Of a stretch of DNA of 64,000 bases, positions 25,735 through 39,100 are shown piece after piece. A program made the position numbers and the translations under genes. The DNA is from Jacaranda mimosifolia (Eukaryota > Streptophyta > Magnoliopsida > Lamiales > Bignoniaceae), in the NCBI GenBank assembly GCA_018894105.1, contig CM032128.1:10831001-10895000 (forward strand). Reading direction: 5' to 3'. How positions within the stretch are numbered: the stretch's first letter is position 1; every line of letters starts with the position of its first letter. A model generated the notes under the pieces. It was not told the origin of the DNA, searched no databases, and saw only the letters and a program-made list of their open reading frames with translations.

Positions 25735-26600
25735 AACAGCTTATAAACTAACACTTTTAGATAATGTGTACTGAAAGCTTGAATATTTTGTACTACAGAT
25801 GCTTCTAAAATGTACTGCAGATACACAGGATATATACTACACTTTCAATTAGTGTATACTGCAAGTTTGAATGTTTTGTACTACAATTGATTCTAAAATA
25901 TACTGCAGATACATAGATTATATACTATACTTTTAGTTAGCGTATATTGTAGGCTTAAATGTTTTGTACTACAGTTGCTTCTAAAATATACTGCAAATAC
26001 ACAAATTATATACTACACTTTCAGTTAATGTATAATGCAGGCTTGAATAATTTTGTACTACAAATGCTTCTAAAATGTACTGCAGATACCCAGATTATAT
26101 ACTGCACTTTCAATTAATGAATACTGTAGGCTTGAATAATTTTGTACTACAGATGCTTCCAAAATGTATTGCATGTACACATATTATATACTATAATTTC
26201 ATTTAATCTGCATGCTTGAATGTTTTGTACTACAAATGCTTCTAAAATGTACTACAGTTACACATATTATATACTACACTTTTGCCTAATGTGTATTGCA
26301 AACTTGATTGTTTATACTACATTTGCTTCTAAAATGTACTGCAGTTACACATATTATATACTACACTTTTGCCTAATGTGTACTGCAAACTTGATTGTTT
26401 ATGCTGCATTTGCTTCTAAAATGTACTGCAGTTACACATATTATATACTACACTTTTGCCTAATGTGTACTGCAAACTTGATTGTTTATACTACATTTGC
26501 TTCTAAAATGTACTGCAGTTATACATATTATATACTACACTTTTGCCTAATGTGTACTGCAAGTTTAAATGTTTTGTACTATAGATAATATACTACCACT
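25735..26600 (-). repeat. About 87-bp minisatellite in intron 1 of the Ulp1-type gene
   Basis: Units contain 'gcttctaaaatgtactgcag' and 'tatatactacacttttgcc'. The last four, from about 26220, are nearly identical and 87-88 bp apart. Because 87 is a multiple of three, an accidental 122-codon open frame with a 29-residue period runs on the plus strand. Confidence 0.92.
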
Positions 26601-27333
26601 TTTAGATAATTTCACCATATAATTTTAGGTAAAACAAAGTATAAACCCCAAAAAGGTGAAGTACAATTTTCATGTCTTTCAAGTACAAATCAAAAACTTC
26701 CCATTTTACAACAAAAATCATATATATATATATATATGTCAAATGGGTTCAAGTGTTTAACAACTAAAAAATGAATAAAAATCTTAAACATGATAAAATA
26801 GACAAGAAATAAGAGTAACACTGAAAAATCACGGACATTTAAAACTGTAAATGCAGAAATCATACATTTGTTTCTTTTGCTCATTTCTTTTTGTATTTTG
26901 TTTCTTGTTGCCACTGTTTCTCCTTTCATTGTCACAGAAAAATGATAGAAATTTTGGTGTCTTTTTTTTTTTTTTTTTTTTTTTCCCTCTTCTTCTTCTC
27001 ATGTCAATGGCAGAGGAATGGTTTTGCACCCTTTTGTTTGGTCGCTTGGAGAAGTCGTCGATTTTAGGAGGAAAAAAAAAGGAAAGCGCTCTTCTTGAAG
27101 AGAAAAACCCATTTCTTAGGTATTTTTGTTGTTTTTTCCAGCTACAATGATATATGGATTTTTTTAAAAGATATGGGGAGTGATTTCTAAGTTTTGTGAA
27201 AAAGTGGGGAGTTTAGTGTGAAAAAATCAAAGAGAGCTGATCACTAAAATGAAAGTAAGGGTAGGGATTTTTTTTCTAATAAACCGTTTTCATTTTAATT
27301 TGTGTGGTAAAAAATAAGGGTATGTACATATTT

Positions 27334-28816
27334 GGGTTAATTACAATTTATCCCCCTGTGAAATATGAAATGTTCAAAACAACCCATCGTGAAAAATAAA
27401 CGTACAAAAAACCCTCCTAAGTTTTAAAAAATCATGCAACGAACCTCCCTGAGAGCATGCGTGTAAAACACGCACCTATATGTGCAATTGGACTTAAATT
27501 TTTATATATAAAAAGATAATTATGCCCTTATTCATCAATCGTTGGATCTCTTTTTAAAAAATCAACGGTTTAGATCAAATCATATTATATTTTAAAAAAT
27601 ATATATATAAAACATATATATACAATAGAATATATTATAATATATATAATGTATATATATATTATATATACAAGTGTATATATACATATTATCATTTATA
27701 TATATACAATTACATATATATAAATGAGTACCGCCGGCAGCCACCGCCTGCATCCGGCAGCCGGCGATACTATATGAAAAAAAAAAGCAGATGGCGACCA
27801 TCGGCTGCCATGGCGGCAGTAAGGTTTGGGGAGACAGGGTGGGTGGGTACGTAGGGTTTTGTAGTGTATATATATTATGATATATGTATTATATATATTA
27901 TCATATATATGATAATAAATATATAAATATAACTATCTTATAAAAAATATTTATGTATATAAGTATATTATATATTTTCATAAATATATATATAATATTT
28001 AATTTGAAATAAACAATTAGAAAGAAAAAAATATAAATAAAATTATTTAAATTTTATGGATAAATTTATATAAAGATGATGTTATTAAATAATTGTATAT
28101 ATTATCACACATATATATGATAAGAACATCATATATACTAATATATATGTATAAATATCTTATCAAAAAAATATATGTATATATTATATATTTTTTAATA
28201 AATATATAATATTTAATTTGAAATGAATAATTAGAAAGAAAAAATATATAAATAAAATTTATTTAAATTTTATAGATAAATTTATATATATGTATTTAAG
28301 TATAAATAAAAAATATGTTATATATTTTTATGAAATTTAAATTTTATTTACTTTGGAATGAATTAATTGAAAGAAAGATTAATATAATTGATAAGGTAAA
28401 AATAAAAGTGATTTTAATTTTATAAATAAATTTATATATGTATAAAATGAGAATATATGAAATAATGAGAAATGAGAAATAATAATAAATTTATATATAT
28501 ATATAAAATGAGAAATATGTGAAATAATGAAAGAAGAGAGAAATGAGAAATAAAAAGAAAAGAAAAGAAAAGAATGAAAGAAAAGAAAAAAAAATGATAA
28601 TAAAAGGTTATTTAAATTGAATTGAAAATATATTAAATGATTACGGGTAAATTAGTCTTTTCATATTAAAATTATATTAAATGGACAACAAATGAGAAGG
28701 AGGAGACGGTGTGGATGGTTTTTTAAAACACGGGGGAGGTTTTTTGTATGTTTATTTTTCACAGGGGGTGCTATGAATATTTTATATTTCACAGAGAGGT
28801 AAATTGTAATTAACCC
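27334..28816. mobile_element. MULE-like element, 1483 bp, 10-bp TSD
   Basis: The left end GGGTTAATTACAATTTA and right end TAAATTGTAATTAACCC are inverted repeats that continue for about 90 bp ('aaataaacgtacaaaaaacc' and its inverse). A 10-bp TSD, GTACATATTT, lies at 27324-27333 and 28817-28826. The interior is AT-rich with dinucleotide runs and a GC-rich island near 27730-27850. No transposase frame. Confidence 0.85.
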
Positions 28817-28826
28817 GTACATATTT

Positions 28827-30168
28827 TATAGTATTTGTTCCTTGATGAAATGTCTTCTTCTACAAAAATTATTTATTTTTAAATGGATGGTCAAAATTTA
28901 AAGATGCTTTTTTAATAATTGAGATTTTTTTGCTCTAATATCAGTGCAAAACAAATGTTTTGAGTAATAAACAATTCGATATTTGAGGTCTTAGAACATT
29001 TTAGCTCAAATCCAATCGCACTAGTATTAGAACTGGATTTGGTTTCGTAGCTTACGTTCTCATATTAATTTTATTATTTTTAAATGATAATCAACACAAA
29101 CATTTTTCCCATAAAGTACAACTGTACAAGTAATTAATTAAATGGCTATAACAAGTTGAAACAATAGCCATCACCCAGCAACAAATAGATAATCTAATAA
29201 CAATTAATGACATATTACCGTATCATTCTAAATGCTTATAACTGATTTTCGTGGCATTGAACAAATGGTGGTGCGGGTGCCAGACAGACGGACAGTCGGA
29301 CAGGTGTTGTTACATCAACAATTTCCAACTTCTAACCTATGATGTGACTCATTCAACTATACAATATTCTATTCTTTATAAAAATAAATAAATAATTAAC
29401 TCATCATTCGTAGCATTTATTATATTTTCTTCTGAAAATATTTCTCTCATGCATTATAATTTTATAATTCTTTGAAATATAAATGTTATATTCATTAGAA
29501 TACTAATTTCATAATTTTTGGCTCTTGAATTATTTTAAAAAATAGTAATATAGAAATATATGACACTTTAATTATGAGAAGAATTATGAGTGTTTTTTTA
29601 TTTATTTATTTATACATATACATATACATATACATACATATTAAAAAGCCCTTTATTAAAATTGAAATTTTAAATTATATATTTAGGTCATTATTTGGTC
29701 TAATCATCAATCAATATATGTTGAAAAAAGGAAAGAGGATAGGACATAAAAGGCGCATTGCGTTGGGGTCACGACACCTCATAGCAAAGTAGAATGGTTC
29801 TCCCAATTCGTGAAGCAATCCACTTCGCTGACTCATCATCACTTACACTGACAATAATTTATTTTTATTTTTATTTTACAATAAAAATGAGAAACAGTAT
29901 ACATATATAAATAAAAAATAATATGTCTGAGCCCTGTGGATTGTCGATCTCTGTGGGTAACGAGCAACCTCCGTTCACACTAACATTTTGGATAATAATT
30001 ACAGATTAAAAAACAAACTCCGGTCTCCGAACAAATTTGACAGCGCTGTCAAAATATGTATTGTATGTAACTATATATATATATATATATATACGTACGC
30101 CCTCTCCATTAGAGAAAAAGGGCAGCTGATTTTCCGTTTCAAATGATCCACATACCATTGCGATCAGA
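28827..30168. other. Intergenic and promoter region of the downstream gene
   Basis: No gene seen. It includes a TACATA-type microsatellite near 29607-29640 and a (TA)n run just upstream of the start codon at 30169. Confidence 0.5.
30072..30093 (+). repeat. (TA)n run about 75 bases upstream of a start codon
   Basis: An uninterrupted TA run ends about 75 bases before ATG 30169. By position it may supply the TATA element of that gene, but this cannot be shown from sequence alone. Confidence 0.6.
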
Positions 30169-33100
30169 ATGCCACCGGCACCAACTGCTCGCGGCTCGGC
30201 TTATCTCAACGCGCTTGCTGTTGAGATTGAGAAGAAGCTTCAACGTGTATGTATTCTCTCATTCATTCTCTATGCATATCTGTAATTTGTGCCTATTTTT
30301 TGTATTTCTTTTTCTTTTTTTATTTTTTGAGTGATTGATGTTATTTGACTTTTATTCTTTAGGCGTTAGCATCGGCATCTCAGAGGCGAAATTTGTTGCA
30401 AGAGTTGTTTGCTGACGTAGCTTTAGAAGTAGATGAACGTGCGAAAGGTAAAAATTCCAGCAAGTCTTTTCGTGTGTGTTTTGGGATTTTGCGCCCCTTC
30501 TGTGCAGCAGTTTCTAATAAATGCATAAATATTGCATGCCGATGCTAAGTTAATTGGGTGGGGAGAATTGAATTGGAAATAATTCCTTGTATCTAATAAC
30601 TCATTGTCCAGTTTTCCAAGGATGGAGGCAAATAGGCGTTTTTGGGATTAAATTGATAGTTGTTTGTATGTATTCTGATTGAAAATTCTTGTCCAACTAG
30701 TTTGACCAAACCCAACTTATCATGACAATCATGTGATTGGTCAATCTTTCTGGAAATGTACACTAGACACATTGTACAATCACATGGCACGGCAAGGGTA
30801 ATTAGTTACCACATCATTCAATTGAGTACGGTCAAGCTCGATCAGGGTTATAATTTTTGAAATACTTGCACTTACATTATCTTTTAGTTCTTTAAGTTTC
30901 CTGTAATTTTGGAAAATAATTTAATAATTATTCGATAATGATTCATGAGTATGAAATTGAATTTCGATTTATCACATTTTGCCTTTGTAATTGTCTTCTG
31001 TGATGATTGATTACTCTTATTTCGTAATGTAATTAAGATACAAGCATTTTGCCTTGATCAATTTAATCAAGTTACTTTACTGGTCAGTAGCTTAGTTTTG
31101 CTTTATTTCAGTGCAGTTGGTCAGCCATCTGTTAACCTAGAGATATTGAAGGTTATATTGAATTGGAATCAAACCGTTGGCTTTGGGAAAGATTGAACTT
31201 GGCAACTTGCTCCATGTGAAGAAACCAGTAATTAGCTTGGATGCATACAAGTGTCTAGATAATTTTCTGTGGACATGTTTAGCTAGAACAACTCTGCCTG
31301 TAAAATTATTGTTATCTGTTTTTCTATTTAAGGTTCTGCAATACAACTTACGACACTGTTATATAGCTTAATTACTAGTCCTTTGGTTTTGTGAGCTCTA
31401 AAGCTCGCTTCTTCTTGACTTTTAACCTATTTTGAATATTAATATCTGTTCTTTATTTTATGAGTAAGGAAAACGGATTATACGATAAGTCGCTCGCTGT
31501 GAAGCCAAAAATGTTCAACGGCTACTGAAAGTTAATGAACTTGATGATTCAGATGAAAATGTATTAAGAAGGACTTGGTTTTGTAACCTGAAATTTAGTT
31601 AACCAAAACCGTATTGTTTGTTTGTCAAACTGTATGCCAATTGGAAACATGGGAGCTTGTCTAAATTATACAATAATCATATTTAAATCTCAATAGTCAG
31701 TTGCCATTGAAGCCAATTGCAGAAGGTTGGCAAGCCAAAATGAAATCAGCTGTTGCTGGGTTTTAGGCAGGATCCTGCCAATTGGTTTCATATAAACCAA
31801 CCCATTGAGAAGTTAAGCACATAGGATACAGAAAGAGTAGCAAGAGGCTGTCTAAAGATGTATAGTTTTCTTCACGACTTGGGACGGTTACAGTGTTACA
31901 ATTCGTACCATGATGTATGACCCCCCTTAATTTTCTGCAACAAGGCTTCAGATGTTGTAAGCACTATCCTTGTCTTTTGATGAGACTGGTGCATGATTTC
32001 GTGTGAGACAGGATTTATTTTTTTCGTACTCATTTATACTATGTCTTCAAGTTTTGAGTGCTGATCATGAATTAGACCATAATACTTGGAGCATGATGAA
32101 CAATGTTGTGACTCAGGAAGCAAGATGCAGAAAATTGGGAGTTTTCCTTCGTACCTGCTCTCTCAGATCTGGGAATCATAGCTTTATAGACTAAGACTAG
32201 ATTTCTTGAAACTATGTCGTGCTAAATGATGAAAAATAGTTAAGATTGATAGAAACATTGATGTCATAATAACAAGGCATAGGTCGTTATACCATTCGAG
32301 CAATAATGCATTTCGTGATATTTTTATTTAGCACTATCCTTGTTAGACCCTAATCAAATTCAGGCAAAGTAATATTATTCATCAAACTTACCCCCTTAAA
32401 GAATTTAATACTTTTCCTGTTGTCCAAAATATTTAAGTAGAAAATCTCTTCCATATCTCGAATACCGGAAATAATAAGCTGAATAATCATGTTTGCCCCA
32501 GTTGTAGAACTAGATTGTCCTGAGAGATGACGAATTTGACCCATTACTTTGCATGTCTTATGCAATTGTATAGGTTGATGTAAGAGGATATTTATTGTTT
32601 CATAATTCTCACTTTTAGGTTGGTGTGTATTTGTTGTTTGACTTTAAAGATCATTTCTCTTGTTATATAGTGCACTCCTCTAGCAGCCAAATATAAGTAG
32701 GTAAGGAGTAAGGGTAATGTTTTGGTTCAATTAAAGACAGAATCAATAACTTGAACTTTGGAAAATGCTGATGCAATTGACCGAGTGGAAAGTGATTATC
32801 AATTCATTCTCCTGTGCTTGGAGTAAATTACCTGGGCACATTTTTCCATTCAAGGAGGTCAATCCCACACCAAACCTCTGCTTTCCAGGAGTGCCCATTT
32901 GTGAAAAAGCATGAAGCTAGTCCTACACTTCAGAGATACTGGTTGTAATCTGAAAAATAACTTTTGTTCAGACTCACCATTGTTGTTTCTTTGTCTTGAC
33001 CCTAACCACATCACTAACTGTTACTATATCCTTGAAGTGGTGAGCTGATTAAGCCAAAGAAAAGCCATAAAGGCTTGATAATATTGATACCATATCAAAG

Positions 33101-36100
33101 CATAGAATTTGTAGCATAATACATGCAGGCAAGAGCATCAGATATGGTGCTACAGAAACTGTACGCATAACCAAAGTTTGGAATAACCTTTTTCAACCCA
33201 TTCTATGGCTTATATATGTTAGTATATCTTTCACATAATCCTTTTGTTCTAGGGGAGATCAGAATTTTGCCTGATAATACTTTCAGTGGTGTAGTGGTCC
33301 TGTCATGTACTGCTACTTATCTGCTCATTTATGCAAACAGATATTATTTTTGGTGAGGAAGATGCAATTTCTGCTGCGGATGATGGGTATGGGGGCCCTA
33401 TATGCTTCTACAGCGTGCTGGCCGATCATTTTGTTAGCATGCCTGAGAATGGGAAATCAATCCTTGATCTGATTGTACAACTTTGGAGCCAGTCATTTGC
33501 ATCTAATATTTTTTCTCTCTTGTTCCACAAGTGGGTATGTAATTATGTGAATATGGAGGTTTCTTTAATTTTAATGGTTTATTTGTTATTGATAGAGGTA
33601 TGACCCTTTTAAGATAGCTTCTCCATTCTCCTGTCAGTTTCTCTCTATGATCTGCCTTTGCCAGCTTCGTATACCTATTTTTTATAGTATCTTCACCACT
33701 GTACTTTCATTCTTCTTGTGTTGCTCAATTGAGCATTTCTTCTAATCTCACTAATTATCTGTTAACATGCACTTCCATGCTTCAGCTGTTTGAGGTTCAA
33801 CTTGATAATCCTGAGGTCCTACTCCGTTACTCCTTTGCTCTCGTCCAAGGTGCTACAAGTGTCTTTTGGTAAGAATCTTCTACCTGTTACTGACATGACA
33901 TATATCAAGTGGCTTATGCAGGTTAACCCATCACCGTTCCATTTAAGTCGAGCCTGTTTGTTTTTTCCGGTCACAGGAAGCTATTTTGAAGTTAATTACC
34001 CTTTTCACCTGTGTGAGTGGCACATCTTTCTCAGAAACCATGAATGGTGCTTTCTGCAGCATACTAGTATGATTGGAAACCCAATTTTTCCCCTATAGCT
34101 TACTGTAAGAAAATAAAAGAAGAGAACGGAGAGGAAGAACATGACAGATACCTCCTTTTTGTTGAGCCCCTCAATTCTTGATGCGCCTGGAACCTATAGC
34201 CACTGCCATGGCCTTTATTTGAAGTCTAGCAAAATCTTTTTCCCTTAGGTGATGTTTTGAGGTGCAATCAGGATATGATTGAAATGAGAATGGCCCGGTG
34301 TAGCTGGTCAAGTTTGTTGAACAAATTTTCCTTAGTTCTTCTAGCTTGTCAAACAAAATTTTCCTCGTTTAAAGAGAACATGAATTGGTCTCTCGAACTC
34401 CCTGCTCTCCTGCTTTGGTTCCCCACCCCCTGGCCCTCCTAAATTCTTTCTCCATACATGCTTCTCTATTCACCTCTTTGGAAAGGAAAAATAAAGCAAG
34501 TTACTTTGCAAGATGGAATAAACAAGAACATCTTGCTTATTCTATTTGCTTGTAATTATATGTTATGTATAATGGGAGAGGACTGAAAGTTCGTATGCCA
34601 TGGTCCGTCACCTCATAAATTTGAGACATATCCTACTTCTCTAATTTTCTCCATTTCTCTCACACGTTTTGCCCACTTTTTTTCTCCCCAGTTTCCTTTT
34701 TTTTTTTTTTTTTCTTGTTTGGGTTGTTGGGGGGGAGGGGGGGGGGGGGGCGCTAACCACATGTCCTTATCTACCTGCCATGGTGTTGTGCTTTTACCTA
34801 CTATTGTAAATTCAAATAAACAAAAACATAAAATGTTTAAGATTTTTGTTTGTTAACTTAAGAACAAGCATAGTGTGCCAAATATGGCAAGTTATTATTA
34901 TCGAACATTTATCTTTCTATTTGCTGATAATCAGTTGCAAGTGATACGATTGCAGCAGCCAAGTAGATATTGAATGTTCAGTATGATTTTTTAACCTAAA
35001 ATTCTCTATCCATCTATAATTGATTTTTTCCATGACGGTCGTATCTAAGGATCTTCTTTCATCTTTCTTTATTTCTTGCAACAAAAAGGAGGAGATAGCC
35101 AGCCTCTTTTCTGAGAATCTGCCTATATCCTTCTATGTTCTTGCAACCGAAAGAACTACGTAATCGCTGACTGATATAGCACCAATAAGAAATCCGCATA
35201 GGAACAAAAAGATAAATACAGATAGAGAGGCGAAAAATAATTATTTGCCCTGAGTCAAAGGGAGCAGTCCATCAAAGCAAAAGATGGATTTAATCCTCAC
35301 TTCCCTGTAACAAAGATTTAACCTTCTTCTTTCTTTTTATAGAACTTGCGCACCACCTTTTTAGTGAAACTTGAGTAAGGTTCCACTTCCACTCTTGGTA
35401 TTAATGATTTTTGGATTAGTAACAGTAGAGATATACCAAAATATAGAAAACATAACTTTTTACCAACAAGCAGCATACTTGAATCAGTAATTAATAGCCC
35501 AAATAGGGCTGTACTGAAGCCTAGCTTTGTGAAATCTAATTTCCTTGACTAGATCACTTGTGGTAGTTCTTGATCTCATAAGTCCTATCTTTAATTTCCC
35601 AAACAGACACTAGACACGAACTTCAGAAATCTAAAGATGGAATAACTTGAAGTTGGGTTTTCTTGATTTCAGGAGTGGGAGGCTGTGGATGATTAATTAA
35701 CTGATCTCTTACGAAGTAGTTAAGGATGTTAGAACAATGGTACATATATAAGATATCAATCAAGCATGGGACATATCTGATTATTCTGATAAAAAATATG
35801 GGAGAAAAGCCAGTAATAAACTAATAGGACTGGTTTACAAGTTGACTCTAAGTGTAACCAGGCAAGATTGTTTTGCTACCAGGCACGTGATGCATGCTCA
35901 GCCAAGATTCTTTTTTGACATGAAGTCTCATTTGGTAGGCTTAATCAAAGAAGCTCGGTGTGTTTGCTGATTTTTAGATTTAGAAATTGTCCCGTAAGGG
36001 TTTAGTACTCCTAGTCTATGATCTGTTTTAAATTGGCTTACTTGTCATCTTATTATGATTCATTTAATAAATTTGTAGCGCCCCCCTACAATACTGAGCA

Positions 36101-39100
36101 CAAGCAGTTTAAAAACCCGGACTAGAAAGACTTGGCTTTTGTTGATTTTACGAGCGGGGAGGCTTGTGGACGTTTAATCAAATCACTCTTACCAATCAAC
36201 TAAATTGTTAGAACAATGCTGCATATACAAGAAAAGAAATCCAGCAAGCATGAGACCCTACTATGGTTTTGATTAGACATGGTTTCAAAATCCACAAATA
36301 GACTTTTAAGACTGTTATGAGTTAGACCAGTGGAGTACCAATAAATAACTTCTCACCTTTGGGATTTGCATGCTGTCTGCTCAGCAAGACAATGGGGAGG
36401 GCGTTCTGTTGGATTGCCATGTAGGATGTTTGATGGTGGGCATGAAGGGATACTCAACAGTGGTTGTTTCTCTACTCTTTTGTGCTATTTCTAATAAATG
36501 GGTCAAACTGAAAGGTTAAATAAGTTTTTCTCCAAAGAAAGTTGATAATTTCCTGGATGTATCTGCATGAATAGTTTGATGTAATGACGTCTATATGGGA
36601 ATAGGAATTAGGATAGATTATTCACAAAAAAAAAAACACTCTATCACCAGTGCCCAAAAATTAGAAGATAAAAAAGAAAAGTACAAATGAAATGAGAAGC
36701 TCATTGATACTGTTATCTCTCTCTCTCTCTCATGCACGCTACCCACTCTCCCCCAACCACACCCCCCCCCCCCCCCCAAAAAAAAAAAGAAAAAACAAAA
36801 ATGTAAAAGTAGTGACAATAATAAGATAAAGTGAGAAGAATGCCCTTTCTTTTCTTCTTCTTTTTTTTTTTTTTGGCCCTTAGAAAGTTATCTAATTAAG
36901 CATATGCATAAATCCAGGATTGACATCCAAACAAATGCAAGACTTTTTAGGAGTCTATTTCTGGTGAGATGTTTCTTTACATGATAATTTATCATTGTTA
37001 TTATATTTTAATTCTGTGTTAGATATAAAATTTTGGGCCTTACCCTTTTCAATGATTGTAGTATCTCCTAGAGGAAGTTGCTCTATATTCTGAGAGATTA
37101 AAGAAGATTCCCTTACAGGTATGACATCTATCTTGTCCATAATCAGATTCTTTATTGAACATTACCTTGTCTTCATTCATGAAATTGTCTTTAGAGATGT
37201 TGTCATTTTCTGATTGTATATTAGGCTCAGCGAGACCTGTTTCTTCTCCTCTCAAGATTCATTTTTTTCTACAACTCAGGTTGGTAATTCTTTTAACTAC
37301 TGTTCATGTTACTTGTCCAATTGCATGTTCCATCATCCTCATTACTTGAACATGACTTGATTGTGTTCTTCATAGGTGACAAGCTTGAAAGCTTCTTGAA
37401 GCAGTTCCCTGATTTTCCAAATGCTTTCTTGATCGGCTGTCCGTCAGACATATTTGTAACCGAAGTAGCTGATCAGGTAACAAATGATGCACTCTTTTGA
37501 GGTTCTGTTGACAAGCATGCGAGACTAAGTCGAAGCAGATAATCCTTGGCTGATGTTTAGTTGTATCTTGATTATGATACCAACTTATAAATGCTTTCTT
37601 TTTTGTGCTCAATTAATATTTCTATTATCAGCTTCAAAAATTGAAGGTGGAGCCAGTACTTCTGCATTACCTTTCTCAGATAAAGGTTCTCCGAGGTAAA
37701 TACTGCTCTCTATAACTGCTGATACCTCGTGCAATGACTTGAGGATTTTATTATTATTTGTTTTTATTTTGGATTCTTTAGATGTAATAAGATAACATCT
37801 GCTAATGCTTAAACATTATAATTTCATCAGGCCTAGAACTTAGAATGGCAACTAGTACAAGACTGAAAACATGTCTGTATAGCTTCACGTCTCCAGGTGG
37901 TCCAATGTACCCGACAAGAGCTGTTCGTCATGCAGCATGGGACGCCCTAGATTTTCTTTTTCCTGTGAGTGATTGGAACTTTAGCAAGTTTATATGCATA
38001 TCTGCTGTTAATCATAGCTTGCAGGATAAGTAGTGCTTCATTGTTCCCCCGACAGCACCTTGAAATAGGGGAAATTTCTATTTTTCTGCTGGAACTCTAA
38101 TATTGTTACCAGTGTTTCCTAATTGAAATAAAAGTTAGCAACTAAGATTACCATTAGGATTTGTTATTATTACATACCAATGCTATTATCATTGTATAGG
38201 ATAGCAAAATATGAGTCCTTTCCTGACTTATACCAATAGGGTGAGCCTCAGCTTAAGACACGTGATTGAATGAGTTAAGGTTGAACATGTAGAATGATTC
38301 ATGGGGATTTTCATTGGTTATATGTATGGGGGTCAGGCAAGTGCCTGCTCCGGCAGGATTATGTATGATTTCCCCCAACAAGCAGATTTAATAATTTGAA
38401 GCCACAGTTACCAGCCAGGAGCCTCATGGCTATACCTACTACCTAGGCTCAACTTGTGACATCATGTCTAAGACTGAGTGGGATGTGAGCGAGAGTTGAA
38501 GTTGGTTGATGAAGGGAAACTTAAGTGAACAGGGATTTGTTGCATGCTCCTCTAAGCTGTCCTGCATGGGTCCTCTTCTTTTATGGTCCTCTAATTGAAG
38601 GTATCTCAAGCCGTGATTGCTTGGATACCTGTTTTTATCCATGTGATTTTAGGTCTATTCCCTTCCTTGAAGTCTCTCTTGAAATTTGATTCCCTTAACT
38701 TTTCCAACTAAAGCATGAAGTGCCTTTGCTGCTTATGCATGCACCATTCCAAGTTATGTTGGATGGGTGCTGTTTGAACTAACTCATAATATGATCATTC
38801 TCTGCTGGCGCTACTTCTCATTTTATAACATATTCACCGTAACTTTATCGTTCAGCCAAATTTAAGTTTTATAAATCTCTTGATAGCCCAGAAATCCATC
38901 CCTTACCACCTTGTAAGTCTGAAGGCAGTCCTGTTTCATATCATTTTGGTCAAATTTTGTTGTTCACATGGAACTCCAAAACTGTCTTCACTATCTCAGT
39001 CGATGTTATAGATTAATATCTTTATCCATGAGTATTTGAATTGAGCATGGCATCTAAATTTTGTTGTTGCAATCCCTCCTGTGAGCTTCGACTCTCATCC

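Larger units (their letters stand above)
22206..26929 (-). pseudogene. MULE-A Ulp1-type (C48-like) protease gene, decayed
   Basis: Read on the minus strand. Exon 1 is 26929-26866. Exon 2 is 25703-25093 and carries an N-terminal domain (KPRHYEVCSRYSPQ, FSAAEFSMVLGLLH) resembling DUF1985/plant-mobile-type modules (tentative). Further exons run to about 24181 and are coiled-coil and acidic. They are followed by a YKGRTDYRG exon (about 23271-23106), then the protease part (22741-22484: LPICQHHHWFLVVLDTS) and its last exon (about 22470-22206). Lesions: TAG after GQHE (near 24549), stops near the start of the protease exon, Gly after the catalytic Cys changed to Asp (DCD) followed by a stop, and loss of a 16-residue block present in MULE-B. 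Introns are filled by minisatellites. Confidence 0.85.
15797..27285 (+). mobile_element. MULE-A: large Mutator-like element with transposase and Ulp1-type protease genes
   Basis: About 11.5 kb. The first and last 140 bases are diverged inverted repeats: 'gtgattagtccccac' near 15838 matches the complement of 'gagctgatcac' near 27234, and both are followed inward by 'cactttttcacaaa'-like words. The right end, inverted, matches the left end of MULE-B (53613 on) closely. Candidate 9-bp TSDs TTATTCATT (15788-15796) and GTTTTCATT (27286-27294) agree at 7 of 9 positions, so the ends are approximate. Inside are a transposase (+) and a Ulp1-type gene (-) in convergent orientation. Elements of this design are known in plants as Ulp1-carrying MULEs (Kaonashi/KI type). 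Confidence 0.87.

Noticed and set aside
26220..26588. 122-codon open frame on the plus strand
   Set aside because: It is the product of an 87-bp minisatellite whose unit is a multiple of three; no start context or homology.
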